Of a stretch of 5,783 bases of DNA, positions 1 to 5,783 are shown in pieces. The number at the start of each line of letters is the position of its first letter. Within the stretch, counting starts at the first letter, position 1. Source of the DNA: Gemmatimonas phototrophica. GTDB lineage: Bacteria > Gemmatimonadota > Gemmatimonadetes > Longimicrobiales > Gaopeijiaceae. The notes under the pieces are model-generated. The model did no database searches and was not told the origin of the DNA. It worked only from the letters and a program-made list of their open reading frames with translations. A program made the translations under genes and the position numbers. The stretch lies in the NCBI GenBank assembly GCA_945876015.1, contig CAMCNM010000139.1, forward strand, positions 1-5,783, given 5' to 3'.

Positions 1-1
1 G

Positions 2-166
2 TCGGCGCTCGATGACGCGGCCCGGCTGCGGTCCAAGCAGGGCAATGCGGCGGGTGCCGTGGAGCTGTACCAGCGGATCCTCGACAAGCTGGCGAAGACG
101 GCCCCCGAGCGCGGGGGCTACGAGATGCGTCTGCAGGAGCTGAAGCTGAAGACGCAGCAGGGGTAG
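2..166 (+). CDS. C-terminal end of a TPR-repeat protein (5' truncated by window edge)
   Basis: An open frame enters from the left edge and ends at a TAG at 164-166, giving 54 residues. It reads as an amphipathic helical hairpin (LRSKQGNAAGAVELYQRIL) followed by a charged helix with a conserved-looking APERGGYEMRLQEL segment. The Gly-Asn/Ala-Ala turn, the Ala-Val-x-x-Tyr pattern and the spacing are those of a tetratricopeptide repeat, in which each pair of helices packs to form a protein-binding scaffold. Only the last repeat or so is visible, so the full length, localisation and partners cannot be judged. It is transcribed toward the minus-strand operon, so the two units converge. Codon use is GC-rich like the rest of the window. 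The TPR call is moderately sure; the function is unknown. Confidence 0.6.
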   Translation, partial: SALDDAARLRSKQGNAAGAVELYQRILDKLAKTAPERGGYEMRLQELKLKTQQG

Positions 167-190
167 CTCGCTCGTCTCGTCTCGTCTCGG
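167..190. repeat. CTCGT pentanucleotide tandem repeat just after the TPR stop codon
   Basis: Directly after the TAG there are three perfect CTCGT units (171-185), flanked by partial copies CTCG (167-170) and CTCG (186-189). It is short and lies outside any intact gene. It could vary in copy number by slippage. No function can be read from it. Confidence 0.6.
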
Positions 191-196
191 GATCGC

Positions 197-210
197 GGCA
201 CGTCGGTGCC
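197..210. terminator. Weak hairpin, possible transcription terminator of the TPR gene
   Basis: GGCAC (197-201), loop GTCG, GTGCC (206-210) form a perfect 5-bp stem about 30 bases after the TPR stop codon. The sequence after it (211-223) is pyrimidine-rich but is not a T run, so this is at best a weak intrinsic terminator. Its place between converging transcription units fits the role. A 5-bp stem can easily arise by chance in GC-rich DNA. Confidence 0.25.
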
Positions 211-237
211 TCGTTCCTTCTCCAATCTCCAATGTCT

Positions 238-281
238 GGGATATCCCACTAGCCCATCAAGACCGTCGCTGGCCCTAGTGG
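238..281. repeat. Palindrome and adjoining inverted repeat in the convergent intergenic region
   Basis: A perfect 10-base palindrome, GGGATATCCC, lies at 238-247. Overlapping its end, CCACTAG (246-252) is the exact reverse complement of CTAGTGG (275-281), with 22 bases between the arms. Either could be a protein-binding site, or the 7-bp arms could form a hairpin that works as a bidirectional terminator, but neither direction has a following T run. Function is undetermined; the symmetry itself is read directly. Confidence 0.4.
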
Positions 282-295
282 CTCCGGAAGATAAA

Positions 296-317
296 TGCGT
301 ATAATAGATATTATGTA
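296..317. promoter_or_regulatory. AT-rich patch with a perfect TATAAT; promoter-like but unassigned
   Basis: The bases around 285-317 are strongly AT-rich in otherwise GC-rich DNA. TATAAT at 300-305 (+ strand) matches the sigma-70 type -10 consensus, with TG at 296-297 close to (one base off) the extended -10 position. No acceptable -35 hexamer is seen 16-18 bases upstream. The patch is also nearly symmetrical: ATAAT (301-305), AGAT, ATTAT (310-314) is an inverted repeat, so TATTAT also reads on the minus strand. No convincing + strand gene follows; transcription from here would run antisense into the EEP relic and the methyltransferase. It may be a cryptic promoter, a binding site or a remnant of foreign DNA. 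Confidence 0.3.
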
Positions 318-372
318 AGGTACGCGATGGTAACCTCGTCCCATCTCACTTCCCGGCCCCAACACCCCACCC

Positions 373-570
373 CTACGCCGGCAGCCGAACCAACCCGATC
401 AGCGGGCAGTGGTCCGACCCGTGACGGGCTCTCCCGCCCCCGAACGAGCTGGGAGCCGTCAGGGGCAGCGTGGCGAGGATGGCGTTCCCGCGGTCCTCTC
501 CGTCCCTGCCCGGTCCTCCGTTCCTCATGGACGGCGTGTAGAGGAGGTAGAGCCCGAGGCGACGGGCGGC
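373..570 (-). pseudogene. Collapsed remnant of an endonuclease/exonuclease/phosphatase (EEP) family gene
   Basis: On the minus strand an open stretch of 65 codons ends at a TAG (373-375). It reads ARRLGLYLLYTPSMRNG, then GEDRGNAILATLPLTAP, then GSDHCPLIGLVRLPA. In EEP proteins (the DNase I / AP endonuclease / sphingomyelinase-like fold) the first two parts match the N-terminal region, including the DRGNAIL(S/A)xxPL strand, and SDHxPL with its catalytic His is the motif near the C-terminus. Here only about 12 residues separate the two, whereas intact members have well over 100, including the GDxN and other catalytic residues. The usual N-terminus with its metal-binding Asn and Glu is also missing, no proper start is seen, and the only in-frame ATG (526-528) lies inside the conserved part. 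The best reading is a 5'-truncated gene with an in-frame internal deletion, so a dead relic. It begins right where the methyltransferase ends. The left limit is certain; the right limit (about 560-580) is approximate. Confidence 0.62.
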
Positions 571-580
571 TGGCCTCCGG

Positions 581-1324
581 TTAGACCTTTCTGCCCAACA
601 TCGCGATCCGGCGCCGCAACAGCGGCAGGCCCGCCATGAACACCCGCTCGACGCTCCGCAGCACGGGCAGGTGCGACTCCGCGTAGTAGGCCTTTTCCAG
701 CACGAAGCCCGCTTCCTCGAGCAGCGTCTGGAGCCGGTCCATCGACTTGTAATCCACGTGTGTCGGGTCCGGTTTCAGGAGGATGCTGTTGTTCTTCAGG
801 ACCTCGAGGATATGGCCGCGATGTGGGGTCCAGATCGAGAAGCGCCCGCCTCGCTTGAGCACCCGGTACGCCTCGCGCGCCACGCGCTCGGAGTCGTCCG
901 GATAGAGGTGCTCGAAGAGATCGGCCGCGATCACCAAGTCGAATGATTCGGCGCCGAGCCCGGTGGCCCCCGCGTCGGCGTGGACGAAGCTCACGTTCCG
1001 TAAGCCGGCCGCCGCGCGCTCGCGCTCACACATCTCGATGCTCTTGGCGCTGAAGTCAACGCCGACGATCTCGGTGACGTGGGGCCCGAGCGCCCACTCG
1101 AGCGTGCCCCACCCACAGCCCATGTCGAGCACGCGCTCTTCGCCCGCTGGATCGTAGATGGAGAGGATCTTCTCGACCCGGTAGCGCTGGAACGGGCTCT
1201 GCCGGTCCGTGAGATGGCCGGCCTCGAAGTACTCGGACCGATCGTAGTAGGCGGCATCGATCCGCTCGGGCGGTCCCTTCCCGGAGGGCTGGCTCACCAC
1301 TGGCCCCAATTCGCACGGCTCCAT
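581..1324 (-). CDS. Class I SAM-dependent methyltransferase
   Basis: This 247-residue protein should transfer a methyl group from S-adenosylmethionine to an unknown small-molecule, lipid or sugar acceptor in the cytoplasm. Motif I, VLDMGCGWG, is at residues 65-73; the acidic residue that binds the ribose is D90 in VGVDFS; D117 in VHADA fits the adenine-binding position; FDLVIAADLFEHL (128-140) is the post-II strand; RVLKRGGRFSIWTP (154-167) is the usual strand before the C-terminal part. An N-terminal helix region with AAYYDRSEYFE and FQRYRVEKIL is typical of Methyltransf_11/25 or UbiE/Coq5-like small-molecule enzymes. Length is normal for the family. The ATG at 1324 has a G-rich TGGGGA (1332-1337) seven bases upstream. 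It is the last intact gene of the minus-strand cluster, 79 bases after the glycosyltransferase stop. The fold is nearly certain; the acceptor is not predictable. Confidence 0.92.
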   Translation of the reverse strand: MEPCELGPVVSQPSGKGPPERIDAAYYDRSEYFEAGHLTDRQSPFQRYRVEKILSIYDPAGEERVLDMGCGWGTLEWALGPHVTEIVGVDFSAKSIEMCERERAAAGLRNVSFVHADAGATGLGAESFDLVIAADLFEHLYPDDSERVAREAYRVLKRGGRFSIWTPHRGHILEVLKNNSILLKPDPTHVDYKSMDRLQTLLEEAGFVLEKAYYAESHLPVLRSVERVFMAGLPLLRRRIAMLGRKV

Positions 1325-1403
1325 CCCGATGTCCCCAGGGTCGGTTGGAGCGAGGACGCGCCGAAGGCACAGCGGGTACCGCCGCGAAGCGGGGGTCGGC
1401 AGC
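1325..1403 (-). other. 79-base spacer between glycosyltransferase and methyltransferase genes
   Basis: This is the only real gap inside the cluster. On the minus strand it contains a small CCGC-TTC-GCGG hairpin shortly after the glycosyltransferase stop and the G-rich ribosome-binding candidate of the methyltransferase near its end. No T run follows the hairpin, so there is no evidence for termination here. No recognisable promoter elements are seen. Read-through and co-transcription are the simplest assumption. Confidence 0.4.
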
Positions 1404-2216
1404 TCACAGGCGCCCCATGAGGTCCTGGATGCGAAGCCACCAGACGCGCCACACGGCTTCCCGCACGATGCGCTTGCTCATCTTCGATTCGCCGATGTCG
1501 CGCTCGGTGAACACGATCGGCACCTCGCGTAGCCGGAAGCCACGGCGGAATGCCCGGAACTTGAGCTCGATCTGGAACGCGTAGCCGTTCGACTGGATGC
1601 GGTCGAGGTCGAGCGCCTCCAGGACCTCCCTCCGGAAGCAGTTGAACCCACCGGTCGCGTCGCGCACGGGCAGCCCCGTGATGGTGCGTGCATAGAAGCT
1701 CCCGAAGTAGCTGATCAGCAGGCGCGACATCGGCCAGTTGACGACGTTGACGCGGCCGCCCACGTAGCGCGATCCGATCACGATGTCGGTGTCACGCGCC
1801 ACCGCGATGAACGTCGGCAGATTGTCCGGATGGTGCGAGAGGTCCGCGTCCATCTCGCACAGGAGGCGGTACGGGCGCTCGAGCCCCCACTTGAAGCCGG
1901 CGAGGTATGCCCTGCCGAGACCGTCCTTCGAGCCTCGGCGGAGCACGTGCACGCGCGGGTCCGCGCGTCCCATCTCCGCGGCGAGGTCGCCGGTGCCGTC
2001 CGGGGAGTTGTCGTCCACGACGAGGATCTCGATGCGCGGGTCCTCGGCCAGCACGAGCCGCACGATGCGGGGGAGGTTGGCGAGCTCGTTGTAGGTGGGC
2101 ATCACGATCAGGAAGCGGTCCTCTGCCTTCCAATCGGGACCTGTGACGACGGGCGGACGCGACGTCGGATACGGCGCGACGAGGCCGGGATGCATCGTTT
2201 CCGGCCGGGGGCTCAT
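1404..2216 (-). CDS. GT2 glycosyltransferase, DPM1-like polyprenyl-phosphate sugar synthase
   Basis: This 270-residue protein is a GT-A fold family 2 enzyme of the dolichyl/polyprenyl-phosphate mannose (or glucose) synthase type, which moves a sugar from a nucleotide donor to a lipid phosphate at the cytoplasmic face of the membrane. Visible motifs: IVMPTYNELANLP (37-49), the nucleotide-binding VVDDNSPDGTGD (66-77), GLGRAYLAGFKWGL (99-112), the DxD-type metal site MDADLSHHPDNLP (122-134), IGSRYVGG (147-154), RDATGGFNCFRR (185-196), and VPIVFTERDIGESKMS (232-247). It ends at residue 270 without membrane helices, like DPM1 forms that rely on a partner for anchoring, and unlike GtrB/CsbB proteins with two C-terminal helices. 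The ATG at 2216 overlaps the stop of the flippase-like gene (ATGA, 4 bases) and has a G-rich GGTGGGGG (2221-2228) upstream; a second ATG at codon 8 is possible. The open frame continues far upstream, but that extension is out-of-frame shadow of the neighbour. The sugar and lipid are not determined. Confidence 0.92.
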   Translation of the reverse strand: MSPRPETMHPGLVAPYPTSRPPVVTGPDWKAEDRFLIVMPTYNELANLPRIVRLVLAEDPRIEILVVDDNSPDGTGDLAAEMGRADPRVHVLRRGSKDGLGRAYLAGFKWGLERPYRLLCEMDADLSHHPDNLPTFIAVARDTDIVIGSRYVGGRVNVVNWPMSRLLISYFGSFYARTITGLPVRDATGGFNCFRREVLEALDLDRIQSNGYAFQIELKFRAFRRGFRLREVPIVFTERDIGESKMSKRIVREAVWRVWWLRIQDLMGRL

Positions 2217-3220
2217 GAAGCCCCCACCGCTGCGTTCCGCTTCCGGCCAACACCGGCGAGCCAGAAGGCGCCGGCGGGAATGACCTCGACCAATGTCGTC
2301 CAGACGCGCGCGATCAGCGCGATGAGTGCGGCCCCGGAGGGACCCATGATGGGCGAGAGGAACGTCAGAATCGTCGCCTCCCTGATCCCGATGCCGGCAG
2401 GCGCGAAGAGAACGAGGTAGCCCATGACGTAGGATGCCGCGAAAGCGGGCCCCACGTCGAGGGGGTTGCCCGGAAGCGAAAGGCCGCGCACCAGCAGGGA
2501 GAACGCGAGCGCGTATCCCGCCCAGTTGAGCGTGAACAGCAGGAGCCAGCGGAGCCCCTCGGATGCGCCGATCGGAATTTCCTCCGGGGTCTCTCCCGGG
2601 ACGAAGCGGAGCCACAGGCGAAGGAGCGGTCGGAAGATCGCCGGTACCGTCACCACCGTCACGATCGCCAGCGTCGCCACCACGGCGAGCGGTGCCCACC
2701 GCGCCAGCTCGGGTGCCGCGGAGCCCAGCGCGACCAGGCCGATGAGCATCGCGCCGGCGAGCGCCACGGCCTGCCCCACTACCGCCGCGGCCGTCGCGAT
2801 CGGTGCGGGCACCCCGTGGGCACGCGCGAGATACGCGAGCCCGGCGATCTGCCACAGCTTGCCCGGCAGGTATCGCCCGAGGTTCGCGACCATGTAGATG
2901 CGGATCGCGTCGCGCGCCGGTACGTCTGGTCCGCCGAGATCCCGCACCATGCGACCCCAGGTCCAGGCCGAGAAGAAGTAGCCCGCGAGCAGGAGGGCGC
3001 ACGATGCGGCGATCCATCCCCAGCGCAGCTCGATCTGTTGCGGCGCGGTGTTCGCCAGCGTCCTCAGCCCCGGCCCGAGGCGGTCCACGATGAACACGGT
3101 GACCACAACCGTGAGCGCGAGCTGCACGCCGAGCTTGAGCCAACGCCGCCCGGGTCCACCGCGCGCGCGTGCGGAGGTGCCTGGCGTCCTGGGGGGGCCG
3201 GCCGGCCCGGAATCAGGCAT
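2213..3220 (-). CDS. UPF0104 / LPG-synthase-TM family flippase-like membrane protein
   Basis: An inner-membrane protein of about 335 residues with around eight hydrophobic segments. The first is LGVQLALTVVVTVFIV; the last is the stretch ending IPAGAFWLAGV. The family (PF03706) is shown by NLGRYLPGKLWQIAGLAYLAR in the middle and FAPAGIGIREATI near the end, which match the conserved R-x-x-P-G and P-G/A-G-I-G-x-R-E blocks. Members include the flippase domain of MprF and the membrane half of archaeal AglD; the MprF synthase domain is absent here, so lysyl-lipid synthesis is not implied. The stop overlaps the start of the glycosyltransferase gene. The start is uncertain: ATG at 3220 gives an 8-base overlap with the YfhO-like gene, GTG at 3247 gives 35 bases; neither has a good ribosome-binding site, and I prefer the ATG. 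The N-terminus before the first helix is Pro/Gly/Arg-rich. Likely role: moving a lipid-linked sugar across the membrane, or holding the soluble glycosyltransferase there (inferred). Confidence 0.87.
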   Translation of the reverse strand: MPDSGPAGPPRTPGTSARARGGPGRRWLKLGVQLALTVVVTVFIVDRLGPGLRTLANTAPQQIELRWGWIAASCALLLAGYFFSAWTWGRMVRDLGGPDVPARDAIRIYMVANLGRYLPGKLWQIAGLAYLARAHGVPAPIATAAAVVGQAVALAGAMLIGLVALGSAAPELARWAPLAVVATLAIVTVVTVPAIFRPLLRLWLRFVPGETPEEIPIGASEGLRWLLLFTLNWAGYALAFSLLVRGLSLPGNPLDVGPAFAASYVMGYLVLFAPAGIGIREATILTFLSPIMGPSGAALIALIARVWTTLVEVIPAGAFWLAGVGRKRNAAVGAS

Positions 3221-5756
3221 CTGCGCTGGATCCGACACGCCGATCACGGATGAGGGAGAATGCGACCACGCCGGAGAGGACGATCAACCCGCCCACGGTG
3301 GCCATCAACCCGCCGCCGAGCGCGCCGGCGTCGTACCACATCACCACCTCGTGACGGCCGGCCCCGACAGGCACGGCTCGGAGCGAATGATACGCGCGGA
3401 GCACAGGAACCTCGGCGCCGTCCACCGTCGCCTTCCACGCCGGATACCAGTTGTCCGCGACGACCAGGAGAGCGTTTGTGGGGCTGTCCACCGTGAGCTC
3501 GAGCCGGTCGAGCCCGTCCCGCGTCCACTGCACGTCTCCCTGCACGGGGCCGCCCGGCAGCTCGATGGGCGCGGCTTCGGTCAACAGCACCGTCGTGCCC
3601 GGATCGAAGCTTTCCTCGAGGAGGCGCGCGACCGTGCGGTCGTCGGGGACCACCTCGACCGCGCCCACCAGACGGGCGCGGGGCAGCGCCGGCGGATAGA
3701 TCGCGAGGCTCTGATAGACTTGATCGCCGACCGTGGTGCGCGCGACCACCTCGAGGTTCGGCTCCCCGCCCCGACCCGCGGTGGGCCAGATCAGATAACG
3801 GATGTTGAGCAGACGGAGCAGGTTCGGGTTGCCGATGTTCACCGCCGCTCCGCTCGCCTCCATCCCGGTCAGCTCGCGGTAGCGCGCCAGGTCGTTCGGG
3901 TGATGGCCACCGGCCAACTCGATGCCGAACGTCGCGGGTGTGACATCCTGATCGTTGTCCACGCTCAGGACCCGGAACGGCGGCTCGCTCGCCTTGCGCT
4001 TCATCAGCTCGGTTACGATCGGGTCCGGCTCGGTGACGCGTGACGGATTGATCAGCTGGATGAACGGCACGTCCACCCGCCACAGGTCCACCACCACCAG
4101 CAGCGCGAGTCCACCCACCAGCCCGGCACGCGGTAGGTGGCCGCGCAGCGTGGCCCAGATCAGCCCCGCGGTGCCCGCCGCGAGCGCCGTGGACACGACG
4201 AAGCCGCGCACGAGGAACGGCTGGTCGACGGCCAGCGCGGCTGTCTTGGCGGGATCGATGTCCCGGTAGAGCAGCGCCGTCCAGAGCGAGCCCAGGGTTC
4301 CGCTCGCCGCGAGCAGTAGGCCGACACCGAGCACCCCGGTCGAGATCCAGAGGAAGCGCATCACCCTCGTCGCAGAAACGGAATCGGGATCATCCTTGAG
4401 CTCGAGCAGGCGGTCCACGCCGAGCCCGGCCAGCGTCACCGCCGCGAAGCCGAACAGGAAGATCACCATGCCCGCCGCGCGGAACAGGCGGACTCCGGGC
4501 AGTAACGCGTACGCCAGGTGCCACACGGGCGTGTGCGCGCCGAGCCCGTAGAGGAGGCCGAGGACTCCCATCGCGGCGAGGAAGATCCGTACGCCCCGGT
4601 GCGCCGCGCCGAAGAACGACACGCCTGCGAGCAGCAGGACCACGAGGCCGACGTACTCGGCGTTCAGCTTGAAGAAGTTGCGGCCCCAGTAGGTGTCGTT
4701 GGTCCAGTCGGCTTCGCCGATGGTCTGCCCTGCCCCCCCGTATCCCACGAACTCGGGCACGACGACCGCGGCCACTTCCTCGGGGTGCATCGACCATGAG
4801 GCGGCGTACTCCTTGGCCTCCTCGGGCGGAGCCGCGGTGGTGGTCGCGGTGCGGCGCGAGAACTCGGTGGCGTACTGGAACGAGGGAATCAACTGGACCC
4901 CCGCGACCGCTGCCCCGAGCACCGATGCCGCGAGGAAGAGGCCGAAGCGCATGCTCGCGGCCGACCAATCGCGCGGGGGGGTGCTGGGCATCTCTTCGGA
5001 GGCGGCCGCTGTCGCTCCCTGGGTGCAGCGGAAGGCGTAGTACATCCCCGCCGCACCGAACAGGAAATACGCCATCTGGAAGTGGGTCGTGAGGATCACG
5101 AGCGCGACCACCCCCGCGACCCCCGCGTAGGGCAGCAGCCCCCGCCGGTGGAAGGTGCTCTCCATCGCCCAGAAGAGGAGCGGCGTTAGGGCGGTGACGA
5201 AGATCTTCCCGTCGTGGCCTGGATAGACCAATGAGACCAGGTACGGCGCGAGCAGGTACCCGATCCCCGCGACGAGCGCACCCGCCCGGCTCACGCCCAG
5301 CCTGCACGTCCATCCGAACATGAATGCGCCGGCGAGGAAGACGTGGATCACGAGCTTCCAGCCGAGCGCACGATACGGCTCCATCACGAAGAGAAGGAGG
5401 GCGCTCGGGTAGAGCGAGTCGCCGCCCGAGAGCGCTTCCAGGAAGGGCACGCCGCCGAGCAGGTCTGGATTCCAGAGCGGGAAGTCGCCCGCGCGCACGG
5501 CGTCCGCGTAGAACTTTCGCGCCATGTAGCCCAGGCTCATCGTGTCGCCGCCGAACAGCATCTGGCTCGAGAAGATAAACCCGCCGAACAGGAGCAGGGT
5601 CAGCACGCCGAAGACGACCCACGGGAGCCAGGTCGGAAGCTCGAGCGGTGCGGAGACGCCGCGCGATCGGCGGCCGCGCGGCATGCCCTCGCGCGCGGAC
5701 TCGCCCTCCGGCGCCGAGCCCTCGGTCGCTTCCCTGCTCCTCTTCTTCTTCGCCAT
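3213..5756 (-). CDS. YfhO family polytopic membrane protein, probable GT-C type glycosyltransferase
   Basis: This 847-residue protein has a basic, disordered N-terminus (1-40), then a dozen or so membrane segments from about residue 43 to 560, a soluble C-terminal domain (about 575-805) and one last helix (about 812-835). Family marks: QMLFGGDTMS (65-74) in the first outer loop, with D71 at the place of the catalytic Asp of GT-C enzymes; FPLWNPDLLGGVPFLEA (92-108); YPGHDGKIFVTALTP (178-192); and near the end the YfhO-typical ADNWYPAWKATVDG (767-780) and VPVGAGRHEVVMWYD (795-809). YfhO proteins of Bacillus and Listeria transfer sugars from a lipid carrier to surface polymers on the outer side of the membrane; the acceptor here is unknown. 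The ATG at 5756 has AGGGAG just upstream. The frame stays open to the window edge, so an earlier start cannot be excluded. Its last codons overlap the flippase-like gene. It is the first cluster gene seen in full. Confidence 0.88.
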   Translation of the reverse strand: MAKKKRSREATEGSAPEGESAREGMPRGRRSRGVSAPLELPTWLPWVVFGVLTLLLFGGFIFSSQMLFGGDTMSLGYMARKFYADAVRAGDFPLWNPDLLGGVPFLEALSGGDSLYPSALLLFVMEPYRALGWKLVIHVFLAGAFMFGWTCRLGVSRAGALVAGIGYLLAPYLVSLVYPGHDGKIFVTALTPLLFWAMESTFHRRGLLPYAGVAGVVALVILTTHFQMAYFLFGAAGMYYAFRCTQGATAAASEEMPSTPPRDWSAASMRFGLFLAASVLGAAVAGVQLIPSFQYATEFSRRTATTTAAPPEEAKEYAASWSMHPEEVAAVVVPEFVGYGGAGQTIGEADWTNDTYWGRNFFKLNAEYVGLVVLLLAGVSFFGAAHRGVRIFLAAMGVLGLLYGLGAHTPVWHLAYALLPGVRLFRAAGMVIFLFGFAAVTLAGLGVDRLLELKDDPDSVSATRVMRFLWISTGVLGVGLLLAASGTLGSLWTALLYRDIDPAKTAALAVDQPFLVRGFVVSTALAAGTAGLIWATLRGHLPRAGLVGGLALLVVVDLWRVDVPFIQLINPSRVTEPDPIVTELMKRKASEPPFRVLSVDNDQDVTPATFGIELAGGHHPNDLARYRELTGMEASGAAVNIGNPNLLRLLNIRYLIWPTAGRGGEPNLEVVARTTVGDQVYQSLAIYPPALPRARLVGAVEVVPDDRTVARLLEESFDPGTTVLLTEAAPIELPGGPVQGDVQWTRDGLDRLELTVDSPTNALLVVADNWYPAWKATVDGAEVPVLRAYHSLRAVPVGAGRHEVVMWYDAGALGGGLMATVGGLIVLSGVVAFSLIRDRRVGSSADA

Positions 5757-5766
5757 ACGCTCCCTC
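5757..5766 (-). promoter_or_regulatory. Ribosome binding site of the YfhO-like gene
   Basis: On the minus strand GAGGGAG (5760-5766) precedes the ATG at 5756, with GAGG about six bases away. This is the best Shine-Dalgarno match in the window and is the main reason for choosing this start. A TGA in another frame (5765-5767) lies in the same site and could be the stop of a further upstream gene ending RGRKS, which would continue the operon beyond the window; too little is visible to claim that gene. Confidence 0.5.
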
Positions 5767-5783
5767 AGCTCTTCCGGCCGCGC

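Noticed and set aside
327..584. Plus-strand open frame of 85 codons downstream of the TATAAT patch
   Set aside because: The product is Pro/Arg/Ser-rich with no recognisable pattern, has no clear ribosome-binding site, and lies antisense to the EEP relic, whose family motifs are clear.
2217..3143. In-frame upstream extension of the glycosyltransferase frame, giving a 579-residue protein
   Set aside because: The extra part is Arg/Gly/Ala-rich low-complexity sequence antiparallel in style to no family and fully overlaps the flippase-like gene in another frame; the GT2 motifs begin only after the ATG at 2216.
2213..3247. MprF-type lysylphosphatidylglycerol synthase
   Set aside because: Only the membrane part of that family is present; the soluble aminoacyl-transfer domain is missing, so the synthase function is not supported.
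3048..4043. Plus-strand open frame of 331 codons
   Set aside because: It is antisense to the flippase-like and YfhO-like genes, rich in Arg, His and Asp as expected of a GC-rich antisense frame, and shows no domain.
4390..5622. Minus-strand open frame of 410 codons overlapping the YfhO-like gene
   Set aside because: It is an Arg/Pro-rich frame-shifted shadow of the YfhO-like coding region, which has clear membrane segments and family motifs.
1..5783. CRISPR array, tRNA, rRNA or insertion sequence
   Set aside because: I saw no regularly spaced repeats, no cloverleaf with the TTCGANNC-type arm in context, no rRNA signatures, and no transposase or paired terminal repeats with target duplications.

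Overview
The window comes from a very GC-rich bacterial chromosome. Coding density is high and stop/start codons overlap between neighbouring genes. Nothing in it fixes the taxon. The gene types and protein style would suit Gemmatimonadota, 'Candidatus Eisenbacteria', Myxococcota or similar GC-rich environmental lineages, but that is only an impression.

Layout: the left end (2-166, + strand) holds the last 54 codons of a TPR-repeat protein. A stretch without an intact gene follows (167-580). It contains a CTCGT tandem repeat, small inverted repeats, a strikingly AT-rich patch with a perfect TATAAT, and on the minus strand (373-570) what I read as the collapsed remains of an endonuclease/exonuclease/phosphatase (EEP) family gene. 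From 581 to the right edge the minus strand carries four genes in one direction. In transcription order they are a YfhO-like polytopic membrane protein (5756-3213), a flippase-like UPF0104 / LPG-synthase-type membrane protein (start 3220 or 3247, end 2213), a DPM1-type GT2 glycosyltransferase (2216-1404) and a class I SAM-dependent methyltransferase (1324-581). The first three overlap at their ends, which indicates an operon with translational coupling. The methyltransferase follows after a 79-base gap.

How they may work together: the GT2 protein resembles polyprenyl-phosphate sugar synthases, which load a sugar on a lipid carrier at the cytoplasmic face. YfhO-family proteins have a GT-C-like architecture and, in Firmicutes, act with a CsbB-type GT2 and a GtcA-type flippase to put sugars on cell-surface polymers outside the membrane. 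The UPF0104-type protein between them sits where a flippase or membrane partner would be expected. The methyltransferase may modify the sugar, lipid or another small molecule. The combined pathway is an inference from family and gene order; no substrate can be read from the sequence. The surface-glycosylation module and the EEP gene relic are the two points most worth a second look.
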